DNA of 64,000 nucleotides from Eulemur rufifrons (GCF_041146395.1 NC_090989.1:45658501-45722500); one strand, 5' to 3'; counted from the stretch's first letter, positions 1-13,339 are shown. A program made the numbers and translations. Notes: generated by a model not told the origin, from the letters alone.

Positions 1-348
1 GAGTGACTTTTCATACTCTGACACTAGGGACATCCCGCCCCCCTTGAAAATCCATTATGAGTCTATCACCCATGAATTTGTCTAAATCATTTTATATCTC
101 TTTATATATTAAAACAGTTTCTTGCCTTTGGTGTGAATAATATGTTCATTATTCACTGAGTTAAATAGTATTAGTCTTTAACATTTGTATGAAAGAAAAT
201 ATTGATGAACAATATTTTGGGGATGAAATACTTTTTCTTGTTTTTTGTTATTATTTTATTTTCCTATCTTTCCCTCTGATTCTTAGACAATTGTTGATTT
301 GGGGGTATCTGCTTTAAGATATCATTTTATGTGCCATTTTATAAGAAG
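1..348. other. AT-rich unique sequence
   Basis: I see no gene, repeat family or splice-flanked reading frame. A short C run lies near 36-43. Confidence 0.6.
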
Positions 349-602
349 AAGCAGAGCATAGACATTAAGATTCCCAGTTCAGAAGTCAGACTACCTGGGT
401 TTAAATTCAGCCTCCACCACTTACTACCAATTGTGTGACTTGGGCAAGCTTTTTAACCCCTATGTACCTCCGTTTCCATATCTGGACAATAAGGATGATG
501 ATGTTGATAATAGCACCTGCCACGTAAGGTTGAGATAAGGTCTGAGTTATTACACATAAAGTACTTAGAACAGTACTCAATATATGTTAGGTATTATTAC
601 AT
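349..602 (+). mobile_element. MIR SINE, nearly full length
   Basis: The element reads in consensus order: the tRNA-like 5' half, 'gactacctgggttta', the conserved core 'gtgtgacttgggcaag' (433-448), 'taaggatgatgatg', and the LINE2-like tail 'gtacttagaacagtactca' followed by ATT repeats. It is a molecular fossil with no coding capacity. Confidence 0.88.
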
Positions 603-2654
603 TTCAAATTGCCATGAGGCTTTTTGCACCGATATCTCCATAACATAGCCTAATGATTTCATGGTTTATGGGGAAATTTCAGGGCATGCTAACTATCTTG
701 AGGCATACAGAAAGAAATAATAACCCTATGCTATCACTTTGTATGATCTCTTGCTTTTTCCATGAATGGATGCCTTGAAATAAATGAATCCAAATAACCT
801 TTCCTTTTTCAATCAATACCCTTGTTGAGACTGTTTATAGGAAATCTCTTAGGAATGAAGGAAGTTGAGGCAAAATAAGAGCCCTTCAGCTGTGAGGCCA
901 GAGAGGGCCCTCACACACCCCTGCTGGACCTGCAGGCCAAGATAAACATGCTTGGCAAGGAATGCCTCGCTCACTCCACCCTGTCAACTAGGTGGTGAAG
1001 GTTTTGGACTGTGATATTGCTACTCCACCCAACTTCTGTTCCATTTTTAATATACCTTTGTGTTAAGTGTATTGTATCCATTTTTTTAAAAGCCTTGAAG
1101 GTGTGGCTGACGAGAAAGAAAGCAATATCCTGTCTCTGGCTCAGACATGAAAAGTCTTCCAGCCCCAGCTCATGACTTGCCTCTCTGTTCTAGCAGTACA
1201 GCTCAGGCTGTACATTTTAGGTCAGTAAAAGCAACATCCACATACCCCTACCACCTGGAAAAATGCCAGAAATTGTCCCTGGCAAACACCCAGGTATGTG
1301 ATTGAGCTCACAATGGCCAGTCACAGAAAGAATATCAGCACACCTTGCTGTCCTCAACAAATATTCTCTGCATGAAAACCAAACGTTTGCAAGTTGAATC
1401 ACTTCTTAAATGCATGGTAATTTGCTACTTAATAAATGCCATAGACAGTTATTTATTGAATAATAAAACTTCTTCATAAAGTAATAATGCTCCTTTAGCT
1501 TATTTGTTTTTCACATTTGGAATTTGGGGATCTCGTTTTCTTTAAAGTGAGACACACCTATAGCTTTAGTTTCTCCACTATACACGTCATCTAGTCTTTG
1601 GGTGCTCAGTTTCTATTAAGGCATGAGACTTAATGACTTTTGCGGTTCTTTCCAGCTTGAAATTCACTATGTCTTACTAAAGCAGTTTAGGAATAATTAG
1701 AGGCACGCCCTCTGATTTTCTCCTTCCATCCCTGGTCTGAGGGACTGTGCGGATCCAGTGTCAGTTTCTCACATTGCTCCATGTGATGCTTCACAACGGG
1801 GCTAGCCTGGCTGCGGTGGTGGAAGTGACACAGAAAGCAAGAGCCACATTGGACTGACACTTTGAAACTCCCTCAGAGATCTCTTTCTATGACTACGTTT
1901 CCTGCTTTATTTTTGGCCATGAAAAAACTTATTATAAAAGATCAGGTATGCCTTTAACAATCAGATTAGGACCTTCTCTCTGGATGTTCCCTAGAGCACG
2001 AGGCACTACATACAATATTTTGGTTTTGTTATGAGTGCCAGTAATGCCATACAGGGAAAAGCATATTAACTCTATTTAATATACTGGAAAAGAGTACTAC
2101 AAGTTAGTTTGGTTACTTGCCAAAGTCACCCAGAAGGTTACTAATGAAGCCAAAAATGCTCAATTTTGTGACAGAATTACTAGGCTACACCGCTTGAAGT
2201 TGAAATGTCTTACACCAGATATATTTTAGTTCATAACTTCCTTTATCATCTTCATTGAACATCACACTCTTCATCAGGGCACTCATACATTCACCAACTC
2301 ACTCTTGGAATAATCTCAAGAATAAAAGGCAGCTGAAAGGTAATAATTCAAACACTAATTAGATACCCAAGCCACAAGCCTCCAAACAGAATGTAAGCAG
2401 TATTTTGACCCCTCTGTGGCTAAATAAATACTTTCACATTAGCGTAAGCATTTGAAGTCATATAGATTAAAAAAAAAAGTGTGTGACTCACATCAGCATT
2501 ATTTCATCTCTTTAATTACATAAGTGTGATAATCTATCTGAAATTCAAAGAATGAATAATCATATTTGGTATTAGTATTGCTTTTAGGAATAGTAGCATT
2601 GTAAACTATCATGTGACACTAAGAAGATCATTTAAATATATTATAAAATACTTT
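603..2654. other. Unique, mostly AT-rich sequence
   Basis: Two moderately GC-rich patches stand out: 870-1040, with 'cagagagggccctcacac', and 1700-1870, with scattered CpGs around 1795-1820. Neither has splice-flanked open frames or a family I recognise. The 61-codon minus-strand frame at 1217-1402 has no protein-like features. Confidence 0.5.
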
Positions 2655-3610
2655 ACACCAGTAATTATGACAATTTATATGAAATTATTACCAAACTGAT
2701 ACAGAAAGAAATGGAAAATCAGAATAGTCCTAAAGAAATTGTTTCTATTTTTTATAAACCTTCCCACAAAGAAAACTCCACACCCAGATAGCTTCACCAG
2801 TGAATTTCCAGAATTGAAAGAAAAAATAACTTATCTTACACAAACATTCCTGGAAAATAGAAAAAAGAGATAAGGGACACTTCACTATTACTTATCAGCC
2901 AAGTATAATCTTGATGACAAAACTTAACAAGTACATTATAAGAAAGGAAAACAGCAGACATGTGGATGCGAAAATCATAAGAAAATTAGCATGACTTTTT
3001 TCCCAGGAATGTAAAGGTGGCTTAAGATTAAAAAATTGATCATCGTACTTTACCACATTAAAAAAAAAAGAAAATCACATAATAAATTCAATAGATTCAG
3101 AAAAAGCATCTGATAAAATTCAACACCCATTTGTAACAAAAGTGCCTAACAAAAAAATTCTGCAGCAAACATTATACTTAGCTGTAACTTTTGGAATAAG
3201 ACAAAGATGCCTACTATCGCCAATTTTATTTGAATTATACTGGAAGCCTTATTATAGTATGTGCAATAAGGTAAGACACAGAAATAAAAGGCATAAAAAT
3301 TGGAAAGGGAAAAATATAATTTTTATTATTCATTATTAGAATTAGTAAGTGCATTTATCAAGCCCACTGGATACAGGGTCAATATTCAAAAATCAGTTAG
3401 CCTCTCTATACAAACAATAAACAAATAGAAAATGAAACTTTTAAAGGATATTAATACCATTTACAATAGCATGTAAAACATCAGTTTTAACAGGTATATG
3501 CAAAGGAATTTAAAGAATGAGCATCAAGAAATGATTGTTTAAAGAATTATAACAATCTGATGGGCCAAGTGCTTAAAAATACATCCAAAATCAATATAAA
3601 TATAATTAAT
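2655..3610 (+). mobile_element. Degraded LINE-1 ORF2 fragment (old L1M type)
   Basis: The text follows L1 ORF2 in order: 'cacccagatagcttcaccag', 'ccaagtataatcttgatgac', then a surviving reverse-transcriptase block at 3193-3231 whose translation GIRQRCLLSPILF matches the conserved G.RQGCPLSPLLF motif. After it come 'actggatacagggtcaatat' and 'catttacaatagcatg'. Stops and frameshifts break the frame everywhere and the RT catalytic pair is not recoverable. The element is dead. Confidence 0.85.
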
Positions 3611-3646
3611 TTTTAATAATCGTTTTCTAAAACCAATGTCTAAATC

Positions 3647-3670
3647 TTTCTTCTTCTTCTTCTTCCTCCT
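3647..3670. repeat. Short (TTC)n tract
   Basis: About six TTC units followed by CCTCCT make a pyrimidine-only run just after the L1 fragment. Confidence 0.8.
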
Positions 3671-5824
3671 GTTCATTAGCTGCTATATTTCTCAAAGGCA
3701 AGGAAGGTATCACAGCCATTTGAAAACTCACCAGTAATTCCCTAATAACATCAGATAATAGGTATGGCCTTCAGGAAACATTCCCTGGAAGCCTTTGGTT
3801 TTAAATGGTTTCATGCCTTAAAGAAAAAGTATAAAATGAGAACAAATTAATACATGATAGTCAAAAGTCTCTTAAAAGTATAATCTTACATGAAATCAGA
3901 TGGCTTCTTCATACAGAACGTCTTATGGTATGTTACGTGAAAATATACAAGGTGTTTAGGGAAGCAATTTTGAACTAACACTACCTCAGGCAAGGCTGAG
4001 AGTACTCAAATATTGTGTGACTTTATGATGAATTTGCTAGACCCCAGGGCCAACTTGAAATCCTCTTTTTACTCCTCCAGATTTTCCTCACTCAGAACAG
4101 CTCCAGATGTCTATGGGAAGAAGAGCTAGGACTTGGCCATTTATACACAGACCACAAATGAATTACCCAGAGTATTGCTGGCAGAGGGACTTAAATGTAA
4201 GGACATGGGAACATCTTCATAAGTTGCCAATAGTTTGTGTAAATTGTAAGAAGACAAAAGGAAGTTTCAAAAAAAAAAATCTTACTAGTGTAATTCACAT
4301 TGGACAATATGAGCACATTCCAGTCAATATACTTCATAGACATGATCTCACTGGTCTCCCCAACATCCCTACAAGGAAATGAGGGGGACAAGCATGACTC
4401 CACCCTTCAGGTCAAAAGCTTCATTCTTCCCTCCTACTTGTGGCCAGGAGTGGGTGGGACACATTTAAACATGGGAACAAATTACCATCTTCCTTGCTTT
4501 CTGAACCCTCAACATGTGGGTGAACAGGTTTGCCTTTTCACTGCTTGAGGCAACACAATTCCCAAAACAACATGTCTGAAATGTTGGGGACTGAGTCATT
4601 GGCCAGTGATAATTCTTAAACAACTGCTGGTTTGTTTCTCAACCATTGCTTGGCCATGCTGACTTGGACACAATACAATATGCAATGAAAGTGCCTAGGA
4701 TGATATTTTCCTCATTGTCCCAGAGAAGACTTTTAAAAAAGAAAACAATGGTGAATGTGGAAAGGGGGTGAATGCACTAGGAGGATATGCTGCCAGCACT
4801 ACAGGTTTCAGATCCGGAAATGGAAGCCCATTGGGCTTCCAGAAATTCTCCCAGACAGTAAAATAGATCTCCATTTTTCCATTGTTTTTTTTTTTTTTTC
4901 TTTCTGCAACTATATCTCAAGACTTGTATCACTCCTTCCTTATGTTTGCTATAAAAAATATCCATGGCAGAAGTGTTCAAACCCTCCATAAAAATAGTTA
5001 CTAGCAATTAGAATGTTAAGGAGAAGTCATTAGAAAAGACAGAAGTATAATTGCAAAAATGTATTGGATAGTACTTTTCACATTAGGAAATACAAGATAA
5101 TTTATTCAAAGACCAACCCCTTATGATTCATTTGATTATCCTATACTTAAAAATATGTTTAGATTTTTCTTTCTCACACTAGAAATAAAAATGACCTAAA
5201 TATTGACAGATGAAAAGCACAGATCATTCTCCACATAAATGTTGACACACATACTCTGCCCACATGGCTATCTCTTGTGGATAAAGAACTCAGCGGCTTC
5301 TAGCAGACATCTGAGATGAGCACCATATGTGGTATAATAATGCATTAGTTCACTAAAGCTTTCAAAGCTTGAGAAAAATAGCCTGAAGAATTAGATTGTC
5401 CCTTTCTGAGCCAAGGTTGCAATCTTCTGTGTCCAAGATGTGCTTGAAAACACTCATTAGGTAATTGTCAAAGCCCAGGAAGATCAGCTGAAGAATAGAA
5501 ATAATATTACTACTGACTTCCCTTTTCTGTGTTCAATCCAGATGGACACGTGGGAAGTGACATTTATAAAATAGCAAAGAAAAGGAGAACAAGGAAACAA
5601 AAACCTTCACGTCTATGTTCTTTTTGTAGGATTTTAGTATTATTTATTCTGTATAATCCCCAGAAAATGGAAAAATTATATCTGTTCAATAAATTCTGGA
5701 AAGTCTCCCCCTGTCTTCCTATAGTATAGTTTCTAGTCATTATTGGACAGTTGCATTTCATGTATCAATATTGAAATCAACAACATGAAAGGCAGTTTTT
5801 AATATCAAATAAAGAGTCTTAAAA
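3671..5824. other. Unique sequence with short homopolymers
   Basis: There is an A run near 4269-4279 and a T run near 4885-4900. Overlapping frames at 4107-4548 and 4755-5007 lie on both strands, include the homopolymers and lack splice signals, so I read them as chance. No repeat family recognised. Confidence 0.5.
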
Positions 5825-5975
5825 TGCAAGTCAGAACACTTCACTCTTTCACTGACTTGGTGTATGACTTTCAGCAAGTCACTTAACCTCTCTAAACTCT
5901 ACTTGCTTCATCTGTCAAACAAGAAAGATGAGATAAATTATCTCCACAGGTCTTTCCAGACTATTTCACTCTTTT
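5825..5975 (+). mobile_element. MIR SINE fragment
   Basis: The MIR core is visible as 'tttcagcaagtcacttaacc' (from 5869), followed by 'ctacttgcttcatctgtcaa' and the purine-rich linker. The LINE2-like tail is missing. Confidence 0.8.
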
Positions 5976-6664
5976 TGCAAATAATGTTATGTTTGCATAA
6001 AAGGCTCACTCTGTTTCTGGCATGGCAATGACCACATCAGAATCTCTATTTGGGATAGTGGGAAAAACAGGCCAACACATTTATAAGATTAATTATTGTG
6101 GCTAAAAAATACATAAATATGGATCGGGGTATATTTTTAATATCCACAAAAATTTCCATTCCTGAGTTACTTTATTAGTAACTGTTACTTCAACCATCCT
6201 GGTGAGATTTTCCAGTAACTCTAGGTCAGCAACTGTGAACCCTATTTATTTTCTAAAAAAAAAAAAAAAAAAAATCTGTTGTATTTTCCATCTGCAAAAT
6301 TTTCACACCAGTGGCTTAGTTCCTTAGGGTCCAAAGGAGACTTAAAGATTTGAGAGAGGGGGAGAAAAAAGATTTATGAAGAAAGTCTAAAGGAGGTAGA
6401 AAGAGTTAGAGTGGAGAGTGTATTTAGTCTAGAAACAAAAACCACAAAGTGCGGCTTAATAAAAGTCATCAAGACTGTGAAAGACCAGCTGCCCTCTATT
6501 TCCTCAAAGGCTAGAATCCAAAGAAACTGCCTTCAATTACAGCAGCAGGGAGTGCTATGACTTAAACCCAAAGAAGAATTTCAGGGTTGGGTCCCTGAAA
6601 CAAGTCACTTAGGAAGATTGTCACCACCTCTCAAAGGTATCTTAAGACTTGGGACAGATACGAG
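5976..6664. other. Unique sequence with a 20-base A run
   Basis: The A20 run lies at 6255-6274 and has no recognisable SINE or LINE body attached. The rest is unassigned. Confidence 0.5.
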
Positions 6665-6905
6665 GCTAATATTAGCTCATGTGTATGGACTTCTATATTC
6701 AGGCTTATGCTAAGTACATTACATTCATTATTGCCTTTCATTTCACAACAGCCCTATGAGAGAAGTGTTGTCTTTATTCTTATTTTAAAATTGAGAAGAC
6801 TAAGGTTCATTGCATGGCTAGCAAGCAGAAGAGTGCGTTAAGAACCCAGAGAGCTGGACTCCAGAGCAAGTTCATTTACCAGTAGACTCTACCGCCTCTC
6901 TGAGA
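6665..6905 (-). mobile_element. MIR SINE, antisense
   Basis: It reads in reverse order: 'caacagccctatgagag', then 'ttgagaagactaaggttcat', then the 5' tRNA-like end 'agctggactccagagcaag'. The clear core places it on the minus strand. Confidence 0.82.
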
Positions 6906-7084
6906 TGGATTGATTCTCACATAGTTAGTTGCAGTTTTATTTGGAATAATAAAGGGAAGCTATTGGATTTGACCTTCAAATGCAGGAAGACCTTTTTTAT
7001 GAAGAAATATAATCTGAAGTTCTCCACCTCCACCAACTCTGCAATAATTAGAAATGGCTTAAGTGGTTTGGAGTTGTAGAAAGA

Positions 7085-7290
7085 TGGTAGAACGTATGAG
7101 AACTCATCAGCTTTATGACCTCAGGCATCTCACTTAACCTCTCTGATGTTCAGTTTCCTTTATTACCTATGCAACACTATTCACAGAGCACATACATCAG
7201 AAACTCAATAGTGATTGAAATCTGAAAAATGAGGAAAATAATAACTATCACACAATGTTGTGTTTAGCACTCAGTGAGCATGAGGTCCCT
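7085..7290 (+). mobile_element. MIR SINE
   Basis: 'ctttatgacctcaggcatct' and 'cttaacctctctgatgttca' are the core. The element continues into a diverged tail with 'atgaggaaaataataactat'. Confidence 0.75.
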
Positions 7291-7469
7291 TCTCTCTTCC
7301 TCTCCTGCATTAGAGATTTAGGTGGCAGAAAGAGGAACTCCCTGACATTAAGTGTTGTAAAATGTGTGCCTAAGGGTAGAAAGGAAGAATAGAGAATTGT
7401 TATCTCCTGAATGAACTTTCTGAAAGTACAGAGAGAAAAATCATCAGCACAGTCATTATTTGCTTTCTC

Positions 7470-7690
7470 CTTTATACTCTCATAGACTTTTTCAAACGTC
7501 TATTACAGTGCTTATCATATTTTAATTATTTTTACGTGCTTTTCTCCCCCATAAGACTCTGGATTTTAGAAAACAAAGTTTGGTCCTTTCTGTATTTACC
7601 AAAATTGTACCAAGCCTGAGCATGGCACATAGTAGAGACTCATAAAATATTAAGTTGAGTGAATGAATGAATTAAAAAATAAATGAATGA
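7470..7690 (+). mobile_element. LINE2 3' end
   Basis: The L2 tail is readable: 'ataagactctggattttaga', 'gcctgagcatggcacatagt', 'agagactcataaaatattaa' and the terminal 'gaatgaatgaatt' repeats. Confidence 0.8.
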
Positions 7691-8499
7691 AAGTTCTCAG
7701 TTGGAAAAGGAGAAGAAAATTACAGGCAATTAAAACTTATTTCACTTACTGAAACTCATAAGCCATTCATTGAAAATCGAAAAAAATTTTTTCTTCATTT
7801 AGATTCAGGGAGAGCTATAATTAGGCACAATTTGTAAGTGTCTTTCATGATTGTTTAAAGCTTCCAGAACTCCCTTCTCTGCAGCTCTTGAGGGACAGGA
7901 TAAATTCTAGTTTTTCCAAGGGAGTGGGCTGTCCTTCTGGGAAGCAGGTGGGTAGGACCACATGATTTCTTCCAGCCGGAGCTTCAGCAACTCAGTGATT
8001 CCAAGCAAACTCTTGGGATTCCACCCAATCAAATGATTCTTTCCAGTTACCCTGACTGTACTATGACCAAGCTCACATTAAAAGAAGAGCCCAAATATTC
8101 AATGCAATAGTTGTCATATTGCAACCCCTCTGTTTTTACATAAGTACATGATTTCAGCCCAGCCAAAGGGCTGTGAATGTGGGCCAGTAGAGACTGGGGC
8201 CTTGTCTCTGTAAGACCAAACCAATAGGCTGAAAAAAAATGAACATTTTGTGAAATTAGGTCTGGGAGCCAAGAACTGAAATGAGCTTTTTTAGAAGTGA
8301 CTTGACTACATAAACTGTTCAGAACAGTCCAACTGGTCCAGGTTCTTGGACACTACTTGGTTGTTATCAGGCCTGAAATCTCATGATGTTCTGCCCAATC
8401 TCATTCAGGTTGGTCATGTAGCAGGTAATGTAAGACCAGTGTGCCACTGGACCACATTTAGGGCATGAATTTACAAGAAGGGCTCTCTTCTCAGGTTTA
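7691..8499. other. Unique sequence
   Basis: No gene or known repeat recognised. A modest GC-rich stretch at 8160-8460 has no open frame bounded by splice signals. Confidence 0.5.
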
Positions 8500-8720
8500 A
8501 TCACTGTGCACTGACCTCCTCCTGGGTGCCTGGGACTGTACTAAATATTTTATATACATTCTCTATAATCCTAAAAACAATCCTGGAAGGCAGGGGTCAT
8601 TATTCCCATTTCAAATGGGTAGAAACGGGGCAAATTTCCCAAGGCTGTCCAACTACCAAGATAAAGTCAGGATTCAGACTCCAATGTATCTCTCTGCTTA
8701 CCTTCTTGAAGTAGGAGGGT
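8500..8720 (-). mobile_element. MIR SINE, antisense
   Basis: 'ataatcctaaaaacaatcct', 'gggtcattattcccatttca' and 'aagtcaggattcagactcca' give the reverse MIR order. Frames on both strands here (8526-8788) come from this repeat. Confidence 0.8.
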
Positions 8721-11204
8721 TGGGGTACTGTTGGATCATTTAGAGGCATTAGAAGCTGAAAGCTGTGAAAAGATAGACCCGCAGACATATAGCAGTATTG
8801 AATGAGCAGTTGCTATTCTTTAATAAGAGTTTATCCCTCCGTTCAATCCAGTTGTACATCTTTTTCCTACTGAAATGGAGAGTTGTCAGATCTCTATAAG
8901 CCATTTCCCATTGCTATTTGTGAATTGTCAGTGTTTATTTTAATGATGGAATCATTTCTTAAGGTAGAGTTGTATGTTTTCTTTGTAATGTCTGAATTTG
9001 GCTCCTTGTAGAGTAATTTTCTGAACGGGAATTGTGCTTCCATTACCTAATTGCACAAAGTTGCCAAAATTTAAAAGGCACTGGGAAGGGGAGGCAGTGC
9101 AAAAATTCAAGTGGACCTCAAGGTCTTGCTCTTAAAAGAAATGGAAATATTTTTGGACTGGATTAGCGTGACTGGATTGTCATCCTATTTGCTGGTGTAA
9201 TTATAGCTGGAAGGGGAGATGAAAGGCATTACTTCCCTTCCCACTTTCTCCAGTGATACTTAAAACTGAATTATGCTATTCATAAAGAAAATCTTTCTGA
9301 GTATTTCACAGATTTTACTGTCTTTAAAAACTGTTAATATACCACTTTAGTGCCTAACTCTGAGGAATAAATAAATTATTCTTAATATCATAAAGACTCA
9401 GAAAAAATGATGTCAAACAACTAAATTGAAAGCTCAGGCAGTAAGAAAACAAGAGAAAATTGATGTAAAATGCTGAATTTAAAGCTGATGGAAAGGAAAA
9501 CTATTTAATATTGTCTTACTGTCATCAAAAGTAGAGAGAAAGAATAAGAATTTGCATGCCTTTGGCATGCCCAAAATCTAAGTATCTTCCAAAACCATAC
9601 ATATCAGCCTTTTATTTTGAAATTTATATATATATATAAAACTATGAAATAATATTAATTAGTAACATTCCGCTGGATAGTAAAATTAGTATATTATTTC
9701 CATCCTTGCTAATCTTCTGTCTTTCTCAGCATGATCTTAGAAATTTGCCAAATACGAATGTGTCAATGTGAAGTTAAGAAATGAGACTCACCCTTCCCTG
9801 CACGCTATACTCTATATTGATACCCTGTTCTCTGTCTCATGTTATAGAATTGTACAGTCATTTTATTAATTCTCCTAAGTTTGTTTTCCATTTATAATTC
9901 TCCTTCTTATGGCTTTTCACATAGAGCAAATGATTTTTTTTTCAATATAAACATACAGAATTTACCTCTGGATACTAAAATCTTATGGCTAAGACATGTT
10001 GATTTTATTTATTTAAGTCTGTAATATGGAAATAAATAAAATAAGTTCTTGATAAGAGTGCCAATTCATCCACCATGGAAGTTTTCTGTGATTAAAAAAA
10101 CATGGATATATACCTAAGCCTTGTGAGGTACACGGCAGAGAATTTGGCAACCTTTTCAACCATATGAGGGTTTTCACTTTTACCTTTTTTGTTTTCAATA
10201 TAACATAAAAATTTTGGCTCTGATATATCTTAATATCATTCTTCTTCATCAAGTAATGGGAAAGAAATCCCCCAAAGGTAGCTACTTTTGAAAAATCCAT
10301 ACAAAACTAAAATCATTGATTACAGGCATCAACCTCACCTCATTAGAACTAACCATGTAGCCCCAAATAGGTCTTAAAATTTCCCGGACAAGGCAAAATA
10401 AATTTAAATAATATGTTGCATCATCAAAATAATAATAGAATCATGGGTTACATTTTTGACCAAAGACCTGAGAACAATTTTTAATAGAATTTACCACAAT
10501 ACTATATAATATTAATGATACATCTTATTCAGTTTAGTATAAAGATTTTTACAATGTATGAAAATGAAGAAAAAAGAACAATGAAGTAGCTAGTCATTCA
10601 TCTCACTTAATGAAATTCATTTTATTCATTTCAGAAAAAGTAAATTCGGAGAAGTATCCACAAAGTAAGAAAGACCCATAAATTTATACAAATTTTTTTT
10701 AAAAGATCTGGGAGAGGGTTTTTACTAAAACCATAAGTCAAGGAAATAGCTTCTTTATCCTACTAAGGAGAACAGTGAATTTTCAATGGTAGGGGGAGGG
10801 TCTCTCAAGACCCGAAGGCAGGGAAATAGTCTTCAGAGCAGGAGAACAGAACCCTGGGAGCAAGTGGACTGGACCACACCGTGGGACACTCCTGCTTACA
10901 GTGTTCAGTGTGATCTCCGCCATGACCTTGGCTGAGCTCTGCAACTGTTAATCTCTGAAAGTCCAAAGGCAACGTGGAACCACCTAGCAGCAGGCAGACC
11001 AGTGGCTTCCGAGTCAAAGAATTCAAACGAGTCCTACTACTTCTGAGCAAAAATGTATCTTGTTATCAGTCATCCTAAACATTTCAAGTGGCCCTAAATG
11101 TCTCTTCCATATGTTTTAGCAATATGAACGGAAGTACTGGAAGTAATTTTGGAGTTCTCAATGCTTTGAATATCAAAAAAATATATATTGAGTCCTGCCT
11201 CTCT
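8721..11204. other. Long mostly unique stretch
   Basis: It contains a short (TA)n run near 9627-9640. The moderately GC-rich 10800-11050 has an 81-codon minus-strand frame, without splice signals or a recognisable product. No clear repeat family is visible across nearly 2.5 kb, which is long for this window. Confidence 0.5.
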
Positions 11205-11375
11205 CTATTACTTATTGCCTTTTTGACATTAGACAAGTGACTGAAACTCATTGAGCCCCTATTTACTAATTTGTAAAATATTGATAATTACAGTGATGGC
11301 AGTAAGGATCGTAAAATGGTGAAAGTAAAAAGCACTTTGTGTACTGTTAGGCACTATGCAAATGCTGGTTATCCT
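11205..11375 (+). mobile_element. MIR SINE
   Basis: 'gacattagacaagtgactga', 'ctatttactaatttgtaaaa' and the tail 'gttaggcactatgcaaatgc' follow the MIR sense order. Confidence 0.72.
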
Positions 11376-11384
11376 TATCTATTC

Positions 11385-11411
11385 GTGTGTGTATGTGTGT
11401 GTATGTGTGTA
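11385..11411. repeat. Imperfect (GT)n microsatellite
   Basis: GT units are interrupted twice by TATG. The CVCVCMC residues in the overlapping frame at 11316-11597 come from this run. Confidence 0.85.
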
Positions 11412-12069
11412 CTATTATTGAGGACTAAAAGATTCCAAAATTTTTCCAAGTCACAAATGGAGAGGGAGGTAGATGAGAGAACTGCATCCCATGTGATGAG
11501 CAGTCGTGGGCAGGAGGCTGCAGATGTGCACCCAGGAGCACCAGGGAATACATACAGTAGGTGCTTATGGTTACACAACCCCATGCTGGGCTCATAATGC
11601 CATCCAGTTACTTACTTTACACACATACCTAATATGGACCAGGAAAAACCTAGCATCTTTATTCAGGGTTCAAACTGAAAATCAGCGTTGCCATGAGGCT
11701 TTGGTGAGAAACTTAATAATAATAGTCTTCTAATAACAGCTAGCTAAGTGTAGTTGTTGAAAAAATTAATGAAACAATTTGAGAGCATAACAAATGTTTG
11801 TAATTTTGGCAATTTTGCAAATAGTTGTTCAGCCACTGACTCAGTAATTCCTGGTATTCTGCATCTTCCAACACACTTGATGAATTATTTTACCCATAAT
11901 GTGCTGTAGAAAAGGCAGCACAAGAAAGTTGGTTTATTTTAGATCCTATCAACCAGCTGTTAATAAACCCACCAGCACTGTGTTTTGTGTTTTAATACAG
12001 TGAAAATATGAAATCTGTTACATATGGATATATATATATATATACACTCATTCTCAAACCATGTCAAAT
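11412..12069. other. Unique sequence
   Basis: A GC-rich patch at 11460-11590 carries overlapping frames on both strands and no splice pattern. A (TA)n run lies near 12029-12044. Confidence 0.5.
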
Positions 12070-12568
12070 GACAGTATTAGTTTCTTACTGCTGCTGTAAC
12101 AAACTGTCACAAATTTAGTGGCATAAAACAACAAAAATTTAATATCTTACACAGTTCTGAGGTCAGAAGTCAAAAAAAGTCTTACAGGACTAAAATCAAG
12201 GTGTTGATGGGCTGCCTTCTTTCTGGAGGTTCCTGGGGAAAATCTGTTTCCTTGTCTTTCAAACTTCTAGAGGCTGCCTGCATTCCTTGATTCATGGCCT
12301 CATCTTCCATCTTCAAACTGCATCACTCCAACCTCTGTTTTTGTCATTGTGTCCCCTTTCCTGACTCTGACCCTCCTGCCCCTGTCTCATAAGGACCCTT
12401 GTGATTCGATTGGGCCCACCTAAACAATCCAGAATACTCTCCCAATCTCAAGATCCTTATCTTAATCACTCCTGAAAAGCCCCTTTTGCCATAGAAAATA
12501 ACACAGTCATAAATTCTGAGGGTTGGGACACAACCATTTTGGGGTGTCCACTATTCAGCATAGCATAG
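12070..12568 (-). mobile_element. MLT1-like LTR (ERVL-MaLR type), antisense
   Basis: The reverse complement reads as a MaLR-type LTR. Its 3' end appears here as 'gctgctgtaacaaactgtca' with 'gtggcataaaacaacaaaaa', and internal landmarks are 'ataaggacccttgtgattcg' and 'aaaatcaaggtgttgatgg'. About 500 bp is preserved. It is a solitary LTR without internal retroviral genes. The exact subfamily is uncertain. Confidence 0.72.
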
Positions 12569-12717
12569 GTAGTTTACTATGTTATCATTACTTCTTCTCA
12601 GAAGGAAAATAATGCATTGTGAGCATTAAGAGTTCTGTTTAAATATGCCCACTCAGCCCATGTGATTGAGCCCTGCAATCATTACGTCCAATTCTTCCTG
12701 CCTAAGTCAGTCTAACT

Positions 12718-12932
12718 CAGTTTCTTGCCCTCAGCACTATCGACATTTGGGGCCAGATATATCTTTGCTTTAGGAGGCTAACCTGTGCATTGTAGGAGTT
12801 TTAGAAACCTCCCTGGCCTTTCACTAGATGTTTATAGCAAACCCCTACCCCCAGTTGTGACCATCAAAATGTGTCCACACGTAGCCAAATGTTCCCTGGA
12901 CTGAAAAAATTGCCCTCAGTAGAGAAGCACTG
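12718..12932. mobile_element. MER20/MER5-type hAT element
   Basis: The non-autonomous hAT-Charlie sequence is legible: 'ctcagcactatcgacatttg', 'cctgtgcattgtaggagttt', 'ccctggcctttcactagatg' and the end 'agtagagaagcactg'. It has no transposase. Confidence 0.78.
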
Positions 12933-13339
12933 TTCCAAACAGAAAGCAGCCAAATTATTGTAATGGCCTCTTTAAAGGCAGTAACTCTTAGAAGGCAAAA
13001 GATCCAGTGGTGTTAGTTAATGGCTAATCTTAAAGGGACAAATGTAAGTCATTTATCTCAGCACTATAGGCTAAATTAACTAGTAATTCTATTTGTGCAA
13101 AGGACAAGGAAGTCAGAGTTGACTTTTATTCATTGGCACTAACTCATGTATGTGACACGTTCAAGTGTGGGGCTATATATGAGGCTTTCAATTCTTTGGG
13201 TTTCAGGCTAAGAGCAGAGCCTTAAAATGCAACATTTCCAAAGGCTGTGAGCCTTTCACGATAGTAATAAAATCTTATTGTCTCTGTTCCCACAGACCAT
13301 AATCTCTCCATCTAAACCCGGCATTATTTCCATTATACT
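12933..13339. other. Unique sequence
   Basis: I recognise no gene or repeat here. Confidence 0.5.

Noticed and set aside
3142..3339. 65-codon frame with a reverse-transcriptase motif
   Set aside because: It is a fragment of dead LINE-1 ORF2, not a functional gene.
6255..6274. A20 run as a processed-pseudogene tail
   Set aside because: No gene-like sequence precedes it on either strand.
12070..12568. Possible endogenous retrovirus with genes
   Set aside because: Only a solitary MaLR-type LTR is present; no internal retroviral region lies beside it.
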